From contig NC_092651.1 of assembly GCF_032118995.1 (NCBI RefSeq), positions 25,156,349 through 25,220,348 on the forward strand: 64,000 nt of DNA. The letters are read 5' to 3'. This document shows, in pieces, positions 24,601 to 36,600 of this stretch; positions within the stretch are counted from its first letter, which is position 1; the number at the start of each line of letters is the position of its first letter. Source of the stretch: Asterias amurensis. Taxonomy: Eukaryota; Echinodermata; Asteroidea; Forcipulatida; Asteriidae. Below the pieces are notes generated by a model. It was not told where the DNA came from. It did no database searches and worked only from the letters and a program-made list of their open reading frames with translations. A program made the translations under genes and the position numbers.

Positions 24601-27600
24601 CAATTCAGCTTCTGGCTGCCAAGTTTGAAAGTTTTTTAATAAACCAATAATAATAATAATAATAATCTCCAGGGGCGGTTGAATTTACATAATAGCCGAC
24701 ATTTATAAAGGACAAAGTAGCTGCTTTAAATTTTCACCCAGGAAAAGTCAAAGGATGGCATGGCCTGTAGGTTGGTTCAAGTTCCCAGGATTTTCCTGGA
24801 TTGTTTTCCTGTAAAAAGAGCTCATGAAATTCTCTTGCCCTAAAAAAAGAAAACTACGAACTAACATCTATTAAATACACAGTTTGTCTACAGAATGAAG
24901 ATGGTAGTATGAAAGCTACAATGACACCTCAGCAAGATCAAGAGACGTATTGTGGAGAATATGATGCATGCCTTGCGCAAGGCAAGATTCGACAGTCAAT
25001 TCAAGTCTATAGAGATGTCTTTAAACCAGCAGCCAATTTCATGAACCTGCTTACCATATAAAGCCTGGTTCATACTAGACTTGTGGACAAGTCGTTAAAT
25101 CGGCCCCACGCACAAAATTTGGTCGAGTTTTAGCGGTGCTCTCACGAGATCACTGCTCTCGTGCAAACTGCTGGCTCCCCGATTTCTACTCCTCATTAGT
25201 AGAAATCGGGGAGCCAGCAGTTCGCGCGAGAGCACCGCTACAACTCGACTATCTTTACCGCGTGTGGCCGATTTACTGACTTGTCCACAAGTCTAGGTTC
25301 ATACTTCCTACGAAAGCGTTCCGATAAGAATTTTGCCGCACAGAACTGTTTTCACAGTGATTGTTTCGCAGGAAGTGAGCACATTTCATTGCAAACTTTT
25401 GACGCCAAAAATTGCTTCACCTTCGCATTTGCAGGAATTATGAACCAGGTTTAAATCAGTGTGTACAGTAACCAGTAAAGGGTGTGAATCTATGCCCTGT
25501 AAAGCGCAGAATTAAATGGTAAGCAGAGCCATGAAATTGCAATAGGCCTAAAGCCTGAAAGCACTGTATTACATGAACATGCTAATGCTATAAAATGAAA
25601 ATACTCAATACGTCACAACATTTGCTCTAAAAGTTTCTGGCATTCGTCTCCCACAGGAAAAGTGTAAAAGGCTATTACAGCAACGCAGAGTTAATGTACA
25701 TTGAGCTTTTGATAGTACAGCAGATACATGTAGGTGGAGGGATTGTGCCTTTGATGATACAAGCATAGAATTTTGCACACAGTCAAAGTATGTCATGAGA
25801 AAGATATTTGGCTATAAGGCCACTGGAGATTGTTGTGTAAAAAAAAAGGCAGCCATTTTGAAAATTTTGAAAACTGTTGTTGTACCCTTTTCTTTTTGTG
25901 AAGGACAAATCTGCGATGGTCAAAATGACCCATTTTACAACGCCTGGTGCATTAAGCCTGGGTTATAATGTACTTCCTGCGAATGCGAATGCCATCAAAT
26001 TTTGATGTCACGAATTTGCAATGAATAGGTCGCAACAGTTGAGATGTGCTCAACTCTTGCAAATTATTCACAGCAGAAACAGAGCTATTATGTAACTATT
26101 CGCTTTGCATTCATATTTGCAGAAAGTATAAACCAAGCTTCAATTAGGACAAATGCTAAATTAAACTAGTGGGAACTTGAGGTGAGCATCAAAGATTTTG
26201 AGGTTTTCCAAGGGTTACACGCTTAATTCTGCACTTCTCTCTTACATGCACCAATCCTGTCCGCCATTTTAATTCAAAATGTACAGAAAGAAAAGTACTT
26301 CCAAAATGGCGGAAATGGTAGACATGCATTTGCGGAAGTGAGTTCGGCAACATGCAAAGGGTCATCAGCCAAATATCTTTCTAAATGTCGCCAAATCCCA
26401 TGCTTTTAACATCAACGGCACAATCCCCCAAAATATTTGCACTTTCTGCCCCCCAGTACTGAGGCAGTTTCCACAGCAAGAAGGACTGCATGTCATGTGA
26501 GCTTCGATATATGCACTTAGAAGCCAAGCATGCAAGATTGAAAGAGCACACGTGATAGCAGCAGATCAATGGGGAAAACAGTTTTTTTTAGAAGATAAAA
26601 CTTGACGACCGTACTCAAAGAGCTACTTTACTACTCAGGAAAAGCATGAGAAGGAAATCTACATGAATCGATTTCAAGATGAGATGTAAAGAATGAGAGA
26701 TTAGGGGAAAAAGCTGAACGATGGAGTTGATAATAATCAAGGGAAAATGGGAGGAAAACTTGCCTTCCGGCGACCGACTCGGCGCTAAGGTTTTTTGGCA
26801 AATGCAATGCGAGACATGGAGATAATGTTATCGGTATAAAATTAGTTTGATGCAAGGAAGTGTACAGTATCACGTCCCAAAGTGGCAAAACTGGAGCCTC
26901 CTTATGGTTTGTTCAAGAATAAGAAATCATACGTTACAATTATGATAAAGAAAATGGTGTTAATGGAAAAGAAATTGCTTGTTTCGTACAAATTATTATA
27001 TACAGTATTAAAGTTTAAGTAACATAATGTGTTAATATACTGTGCTTGAGGAATGAGGCATGAAGAATGGTAAGTGTTTGTTAAAGACACTGGTCACGTT
27101 TGGTAACTGTCAAAGAACGGTGTTCTCACTCGGTGTATCCAAACATGCATAAAATCACAAGTCTGTGAAAAGTTTGCTCAATTGGTCATCAATTTGCAAG
27201 AGAATAATGAAAGAAAACTCACCCTTGATTGCATTACATTGTTTGCTCTCAAATGCCTCAAAAGGGCTTCAGCTGAAGTCTTTTAATATTTGAGTGAGAA
27301 ATAACATCTTTCTCAAAAACTACGTACTTCAGAGGGAGCCATTTCTCACAATGTTTTATACTGTCAACAGCTCTCCATTGCTATCTACCGAGTACGTTTT
27401 TATGCTACAATTATTTTGAGTAATAATGCGATCAAAATACTGAAATTTTCATGAAATTGTCACAGACTGATTTCATGTGTTTCTTAAAGACTAGAGAATT
27501 AGAAGAAATTTATTCTTCCAAGGACCTGTGAGATAAATTGTACATTTCCAAGAAAGAAAAAAATGTGATCCATACCTGTTCAACTTGATTCACCACCGTG

Positions 27601-30600
27601 ACCTCCAGCAGAGAGGTCAGGAAGGCCAGCCGTGTACCCTGGGCGTCTCCGAGGACAGGTAGCTTAGTAAGGTGGACATACAGAGTCCCTCTCGTTGAGC
27701 TGACCGCCATGAGTTGACCGTCGTCTGTCCAGCCGATCTGACCCAGTCCTTTGGACTCCTCCTCCAAGGTCACGACGGAGTACACCTCTTTCAGGTCTGA
27801 CAGGTCGTGAATTTTGATACTGAAACGGAAAAAAAAAAGATCCTCCATCAGTGTCTTAGCCAGGAATTTGGAAAGTGGGAGTGCAAACTGAAAAAGTGGG
27901 AGTGCAACCTAAACTCACTACAAAAAATAGAAACATTGTGTGCGTAGCACACAACACGAGCGCGCAGCGCCAAGTCTGTCTCATTTGAACTTGTAACGAA
28001 TACACATTATTAAACTCTATCAAACAAAGCAGTTACTTGGACCATGGAGCTTGGACCCATTTAGCCCGAAATGATTTAAAAGCGATACAAATAATGCAGT
28101 ACAAGTTTGCTGTCAACAAAATATTTTTGGGCACGTGTTACTCTTGATACAATTTTTTGCTTAAAGACTAAAAAAAAAAATGAAGAGGTATTGAAGAAAT
28201 TAAGAGTTATCAATAACTAATAATAATTTTTTATCGATTTCAGAACTATAGGCCTAAGGTCAAGAAGCTGATAATAGTTTTTGAATTTATTTTAAACAAA
28301 TCAATTAATTATTCATGTAAAATAATGATTCACACAAGTATTGCAACCAATCAAAATGTCAAGAGTGATTTACATGTACCATAATTGTTTGCTTTTAAAT
28401 TGAAACTGACTGATCATGGTAATTAATATTTTCCTTCGTATTTGTTTAGGTTTCATAACGTTTAAGTCTTATAGGTTGTTTAATTGTTGAAACTGGGTCA
28501 AAGGCAATTTGTAAACAGTCTGCGAAGAATAAAGAACAAACAGTTATGAAAGACAGTGCCATTTAAGTAGTTCCACTGGGCAAAAAAACGTACTTGCATT
28601 GAAAAATAAATTTGGGAGGTCTACAGCAAAACTGACTTGAGATTTGAAAAGAAATATGAACCAGTTTTTGAACCTTTCGTGCGGAAATAAACATTGTTTG
28701 TCAACTGCATTAACACCCAAGAATTGCAAACATTGAAATCCAAAAAAGTCTTGATGTTTTAAACAAACTCTACAACGAACAAACGATGTGCCCTTGAATT
28801 TCTAGAAGGAAAAAAAGATTGTCATGTTTGCCGCCGTCAGGTTGGGAAAAACTGCGGAACCAATCTACAAAGCAACTGCAGAATGTATGCGGTAAAAGGT
28901 GCACTGAACCGCGTGTCACTCAGTTACCGATACTGACGCCATAGTAGAAAAATCCAGAGCGCGATGGTTTGTAGGATCCTGGAGATGAGATTGGTACCTA
29001 AAATAATCTGAACGAAAACACGTGTGAATTCGCCTCTATCACACCACGCGTGCATGGAGTTCATGCTGCCTGCTGATGACGGTCGATGACGACGACTGAC
29101 CGTTAAAACGAAGTCTGCGTGTCTCGCTTGCGTTGTGTAATTTGCACTTGAGTTGTGTAATGTGTGGTTTGTGCGTTGTGTTTTGTGTGGTCGCAATGTG
29201 GTCAGCGTTTTCGAGGCAACTTCGAGTGATTGTTTTATGGTTGCGTCGTTGAAATTTTGATTCAAAATAAAGAAGGCAATCTGGTAAAACCAAATCTAAT
29301 TTTACTCACTGCTGTTTTAAACTGTTCAACAACCAAAAAATAATAAAAGAAGTTCAGTAATTTCACTGAAATTATTAGACAGCACGGCTTCAACCAAGCC
29401 GTGCATCAAAATTTTGCCCGTGGTTTCAGCCCAACTGGTCGTGTTAGCTAGCTAACACGTTGTCATCCATGCTCATGAATTTGTATTTTGGGAACAGAAG
29501 TGGGAGGGCCTGCGCCAAATTCCAATGATCTGCTTACTGCAGAATTCTGCGCTTACAGCAACCTTTAAATCACATATTTTATGGCGCAGAATTCTAGGGT
29601 AAGAAGTGCAATGAAGTTAGGCCCATGGCCCAATTTCATAAAGCTGTTGAGCAGAAAAAAATATTGCTAAGCAAATTTGTTTGCTAATTGCTAAGCACAT
29701 AATGAATTGGGAATCAGTGGCAACAATGTAATTTCAATGAAAGTTTTGCTGGTTACCTGTTTCTTCCAAGTACATTATTCCGTGCTTAGCAAGTTTTTTG
29801 CTTACATGCTTTATGAAATTGGGCCCAGAGCCTTTTACCAGACCTCTGCTTGAGCTTCACCTCTGGCTAGAACTCCATGATAAATTTTTGAGAGAGCACT
29901 TTTTGTACGATGTTTCCAAGCCCCGACACTAGTGTCCTTAAGCAAGACACTTAACCATTGCTTCGTCCTTAGGATGGGACATTTAGCCATTGGTCCCATG
30001 TGTTATGTAATGCATGTAAAAGAACCCAGTGCACTTATTGAAAAGGGAAGGGGTTCGCCCCAGTGTTCCTGGTCCGATCGGCAGCAAATTGCGCCGCAGC
30101 ACCTTGTAAAGCATTACATGGTGCTATCAGAATAGGTCTCATAATTCAAACATAGTCCAACATCTGGCAGGAAATACTGTATGTTACAGCGCCAGGAGGT
30201 CACTGGGTGACGGCTATGTGCGCTATATAAGACGCCACAATTGTTATTATTATTATTAAAATCAAACAAAGCCCAGAGTCGGAGACGTAGCCTTAGCCAA
30301 GGTTTGGAAGAAGCCCCAGGTTTTCAATATCCTCTCTTTAGGCAGGTATATGAATTTACTTGAAATACCTGTTTTCAGTAACTTTTAAACTAAAAAAAAA
30401 TTTATAATTTAAATCACGTACAAAACATTATAATAATTTTGTAATAAAATTATTGGCAACGTATCAACCCCCTACTCTACCAGGGCTAGGGTCTACACTA
30501 TCTATAAAGATCAAAAGAAGAACTAGTACATCAATCAGGCGACAGTGGTCGATTTCACAAAGAGTTACGACTCGTCTTATCTCGAGTTAGGATGAGTAAC

Positions 30601-33600
30601 TCGTCCTAACTTAGGGATAACCTTAAGGTCTGCATGCTACAGTGCAGGGTTGGGACTTGTCCTAAGTCCTTAGATTAGTCTTAAGTTTTAGAAAGAGTTT
30701 TGTGAAATCGACGGCGGATTTCTTACCAATTATCACCACAAGAAGCAGCTTTGTTCAGAGACAGCGATATGGCGATGGACGTCAGGTTGTCTTTGTGATT
30801 TCTAGCTTGGAACAGCTCCTGACCGATCTCCTTGAGGTGGGTCGAGATGACGATGAAATAACCGTTGGAAAAACCGAGCATGATGTATCCGTCACCATAC
30901 CTGTGAGGAATATATTAGCACAAAAACGTAACATCTTACCAATCAAACATGGAATCGCATTAAAGGGAAAGTATACCTTTGGTTGTTGGAACCGTTTGAA
31001 TTCTTTTAATCCTACATAAATGTAGAAGTATACAATTAAACTGACATGTAAAAATTTCATTTCAAAACGTTGCATTTTTTAGATAGCGCCGACAATTCTG
31101 AGTGAATATACATGTAACCATGCCGGAAAAATAGGCTCTAATAGGAATACACAGTCTGAGAAGTGTTACGGCAGTAAGTCTCAAATTTCAATTTGGGGGC
31201 ATAAACATTATATATTTTTACATAACCATATCTGCTCTAGAAAAGGGTCATGGGTTAGAATCCCACCGAGTGATTTGCCTATGGATTTTGTTCACATAAC
31301 TCGAGAAAGTACCGAGTAAACAAAGCTTAAAGTCACCTGGAAGTGGTATTTTGTCAAAATAAAGATTTTGTCACTAATATATGTGTTTTGATGAATGGAA
31401 TGTGAATAAACAGTTGACTAAGGTTCTAAAAAATTACTTCTTATCTTATTTACAAATTTAAGAGTAGGCCCTGACCCGAGAGGTTGCTGTTCGTGACGTC
31501 AATCGAGAGGCGTTATTCGAAGAGAAAATGCTGCACAGCGCTGAAAAAGACGTCGGAGCGGACCACTAGGCACTATTGCTCTTGTGAGTCTGACCAGCCA
31601 TGCAGACTGACCCAATCTTTAGTTGTTTTGCTGCATCCAGAAGCAATACACTTGGTCGGCATTGCCAAAAAAATGCAAGAAAAAAACTCTACGCATCAAG
31701 GCAAAGTCTGCCTCGATTGACGTCACAAAAGGGGTAGGCGGAGTCAACCCCCAAACAACTTTATCTATTTTATTTTTTAAACATATAAATCGTTACAAAC
31801 AATTACTGAAAAAATTGTTTTATTGTTACTAAACATATACTCTTATGTTTGAACAAAAACAAATTCTATTTCCAGGTGACTTTAATACATAGGTGTAAGG
31901 GTATAAACAAATTATAGTAGTGGAGCAGTTGCGACTTTTTGAAAAAGTGTCAGGGCTTAGTCTACGCACCATTTGTAGGCAATGATGGCGCCATATCGCT
32001 GTTGGAAGGCAAGCTCTATCGGATTATCAGGATCCTCCAAATTGAACAGGAATAACGTTTTCTTCCCAACACTGGCACTGACCTGAGAAACAAAGAAAAC
32101 AACAGAAGCAATTATGATAAAGTGCCTTGATTTAAAAGGCTTCAAGTGTCGCAACTGACCAGGCCAGGATTCAAACCCACATAATGTAATAAAAGACACT
32201 GGACACTATTGGTAATTGTCAAAGACCAGTCTTCTCACTTGGTGTATATACACATATATGCATAAAATAACAAACCTGTGAAAATTTGAGCTCAATTGGT
32301 CGTCGAAGTTGCGAGATAACTATGAAAGAAAAAAACACCCTTGTCACACGAAGTTGTGTGCTTTCAGCCGCTTGATTTCAAGACCTCAAATTCTAATTCT
32401 GAGGTCTCAAAATCAAATTAGTGGAAAATTACTTCTTTCTCGAAAACCACGTCACTTCAGAGGGAGCTGTTTGTCACAATGTTTTATACTATCAACCTCT
32501 CCCCATTACTCTTTACCAAGTGAGGTTTTATGATAACAATTATTTTGAGTTATTACCAATAGTGTCCACTTCCTTTAACAGAACTTCATTATAAAGATAT
32601 GATTGGCAGCATATTGCGCCACAACACCTTGTAAACCATAACATGTTGCTATGTAAAAGGAGTAGGTTTCATAATTAAAACGTAGTCCCACATACCTTGC
32701 AGGAAAATACTGTATGTTAAAGCGCCTTGAGCCTCACTGAGTGATGGCTAAGCGTGCTCTACAAGAAGCCACTATTATTAATATTATTATTAAGACAGCT
32801 GAATGAAATATTGTTTTCTTGAAAGTAGCAACTCACCGTCGTATCTCCTCCTGGATTCCTCTCATCTGTCTTCATCTCAGAGAACTGCAGATCAGATGGA
32901 TCCATTCTCAACGATGTCTGCAGAATGAAACCAACAACACTTCAATAAGTCATTTGCATGTTAGATTTGACTATGATTCGGGGCAAGACTATGATTTGGG
33001 CCGTGAACACCCACACACAATTGTGAATGGATGTGTATGGTACTGTAAGAAACCGATAATAAATCATACCGCGCATGTGCACAATTTTGACTTTAATCAC
33101 CTCGCTGTGAGGACAGCGTGCGTTCATGCCAAAAACTAGTTCTGCCTCAAAAGTCACTGGTGTCAAAGACAGCATTGTGTTGTCTGAGCAATCCCTTACC
33201 CCTGAAACACTTCAGGACCCCACATGGGCTTATCCCCCCTGTACTAGACGGTCGTCAGCGTCTGTACCACTACAGTACAATGTTACTAGGGTTTGCTCAT
33301 CTGGAGGTTGCTATACAAACGTTTGCCCCAAATCATTTGACATAGCAACTGTCTCTATAGTCTGAGGAATTCAAATGTAAGCGGTACATTGTGACTAAGC
33401 AAGTCATTGTACCAGACATTATTCAAATCTAACTCGCAAATGGCTTGTTCTGGATATTAATCATATGGCATTATAATGCACACATCTCCAGAAAACCAAT
33501 CAAGGCACATTAAATTAAAAAAGTTATGTTCAGAACAAGTGAAGAAAAAAAATAGCTAACAAATGGGACTTCAAGTCTCTCTTGGAGATATCCACTGTTG

Positions 33601-36600
33601 TTTGAGGTAGTGTGGCAAGGAGCTTGATCCAAATGGCAGGTGCAGCATTGACAAAGGCACGGATAGAAGTCAATGGAAAGGAGGGAAGTTTCAGTTTTAG
33701 ATGTGGGAGGAAAACCCCAGAGAATTTTTCCAGTGTTGTAACCCGCATAGTCATGTAGGGACGGAAAACCCAATCCACATAGTGCCCCAGCATGATTTGA
33801 GGAAAGATACTACTTTGCCCATAACCCATGAAGAATTACTTTTAGTGATAAAGCAACTTCTTTTTAAAGGCAGTGGACACTATTGGTAATTACTCAAAAT
33901 AATTATTAGCATTAGTCGTTACTTGGTGATGAGTAATGGGGAGAGGTTGATGGTACAAAACATTGTGAGAATTGGCTCCCTCTGAAGTGACATAGTTCTT
34001 GAGAAAGAAGTAATTTTCCACAAATTTGATTTCGAGACCTCAGATTTAGAATTTGAGGTCTCGAAATCAAGCATCTGAAAGCAAACAACATCATGTGTCT
34101 TTTCTTTCATTATTATCTCGCAACTTCGATGACCAATTGAGCTCAACTTTTCACAGGTTTGTTATTGTATGCATATGTTGAGAAAAACCAAGTGAGAAGA
34201 CTGGTCTTTGACAATTACCAATAGTGTCCAGTGTCTTTAAAGCCAATACTAATTTTGTGTTGCCATTTAAACTTTGTTTGGACAGCTAGTTCATTACCTG
34301 TTTGATGGTATCACCATCGGCATTACTGATGGTAATATTCTTATCCTCACTGCCCAACGCCAGCAGGTTCTGTGAACTCCATGCACCACATATGATCTTC
34401 TTGGTGTGCTTTCCCAGTATTGGAACTTTCCTGTTGGATAAGAGTTTGATAAGTGTAAAAGATGCGAGCTTTCTTTTCTTTCAGCAAAAATCAGGACATG
34501 CAACTCTAAAGACCGAGTACAAAAAATTCAAAATTAAAATCTATTTAACCATTGCAGTACCCTCTGATATGGATTGAACTGCCTCTAAGGCTTACTCGGT
34601 GGTCTACTGCTTTTGCGTTTCAAAGGTTGTGGGTTCGAATTCCACCAAAGTGATTTGGGATTTCTTTTTTACAGAATACGGAAAGTACTCAGAGAGTATA
34701 CAGTGTTTAATACCCATCAGTAAACAAAAATGAATAAATAAAATAAAAATTGTAGTCATGGTAGTTTTTAAAAATGTTGAACGATAGCCTGCAAAATGAT
34801 ACAAAGAAACTGCAGAAGTCTTTACCTTGATGTTTGATGGTTATATATCAGCAAGCTTCCTTTACTGGTCCCGATGGCCAACTGCGGACCGATCTTGGAC
34901 CACAGGAGATAGCATAAGGTATCCTTAAAGCCACTCTCCACCTGGAGTGAGCGATGGGTGTTAGCGTCCCATAGGAACACCACGCTGCTACGGTCACATA
35001 TCATGGCCAGTGTGTCACCATCTTTGTCCCATCCGAGCCCAGTGCAATACCTGTAGAGAAAGTCAAATGTTGTTCAGCTAATCCGCCTTGATACTGAAAA
35101 ACGTCTTGATCAAACATTACGAGTCTGACTTTAACCAGGGCTCGAAATTTGGGAGAAAAATCCACAAGATCTCAGGGAATTTTTACTTGACTGGGATTTC
35201 ATTTTCAAGACCAGAATCAAAATGAAAAGAGACTAGAATCAAAATGAGAACACGGTTTTATCATCTACATGTACATGTAAACTGTTTCATTTGAACAAAA
35301 CAGAAAAGATTGATCTCTTCTGTTTTTATGGGTGATATTCAGCAGGATTGAAAGATATTTGTGAGATTCAAACTCCACATTTGAACATCATTCTTTTGAG
35401 ACAAAGATATTGAATTGAGGGAAAACCCAAGACCACTTGACTCGTCCGAGCTTACTGGCCCGACACTGTAATCACTTGCCACAGGCCAGTTGTTCAGAGT
35501 AAAATTTGAGCATTGCTTTAACCAATGCCTTGAAACAACCAACAGCACCAACAGCAATTGTCGTGGTGCCCTGTGTTTTTGCTGTGGTGCCCTGTGTGAT
35601 GCCCTGTGTTTTTGCTGTGATGCCCTGTGTTTTTGCTGTGGTGCCCTGTGTTTTTGCTGTGGTGCCCTGTGTTTTTGCTGTGGTGCCCTGTGTTTTTGCT
35701 GTGGTGCCCTGTGTTTTTTTGCTGTGGTGCCCTGTGTTTTTGCTGTGGTGCCCTGTGTTTTTTTGCTGTGGTGCCCTGTGTTTTTGCTGTGGTGCCCTGT
35801 GTTTTTGCTGTGGTGCCCTGTGTTTTTGCTGTGGTGCCCTGTGTTTTTGCTGTGGTGCCCTGTGTTTTTTTGCTGTGGTGCCCTGTGTTTTTGCTGTGGT
35901 GCCCTGTGTTTTTTTGCTGTGGTGCCCTGTGTTTTTGCCGTGGTGCCCTGTGTTTTTGCTGTGGTGCCCTGTGTTTTTGCTGTGGTGCCCTGTGTTTTTT
36001 TGCTGTGGTGCCCTGTGTTTTTGCTGTGGTGCCCTGTGTTTTTTTGCTGTGATGCCCTGTGTTTTTGCTGTGGTGCCCTATGTTTTTGCTGTGGTGCCCT
36101 GTGTTTTTGCTGTGGTGCCCTGTGTTTTTGCTGTGGTGCCCTGTGTTTTTTTGCTGTGGTGCCCTGTGTTTTTGCTGTGGTGCCCTGTGTTTTTTTGCTG
36201 TGGTGCCCTGTGTTTTTGCCGTGGTGCCCTGTGTTTTTGCTGTGGTGCCCTGTGTTTTTGCTGTGGTGCCCTGTGTTTTTGCTGTGGTGCCCTCTGCAAG
36301 GTTCCAATACAAATTTAAATGTTGGAAGTTCCCCTTACCAGAGGAAAAAGGACTTTTGCCCCTTCAAAAGCGATGCTCAATGCCCATTAACCCTAATCAA
36401 AACTTACCCTGGTAAACTGATTTCATCTTTTAACTCCCCGTGTCTGTCGTACAGATGCACTGTGTTGTTCTGCCCGGTTGTCGCCAAGTAGTTACCAAGC
36501 ATTGTTTGCCAGGCAAATAGTATCTGCCCTGGTCCATGCGTCCTCTCTGACAGGGTGAAAACCCGCTGTGAAAAATAAAGAGAAAAATTATATCAGAAAA

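Noticed and set aside
33126..33365. Open frame near WDR19 exon 5
   Set aside because: Intronic, no match, no splice support.
35339..36491. Open frames of 260-333 codons on both strands
   Set aside because: They come from the 19/21-bp minisatellite, which is open in several frames at once. The peptides are simple repeats inside a WDR19 intron.
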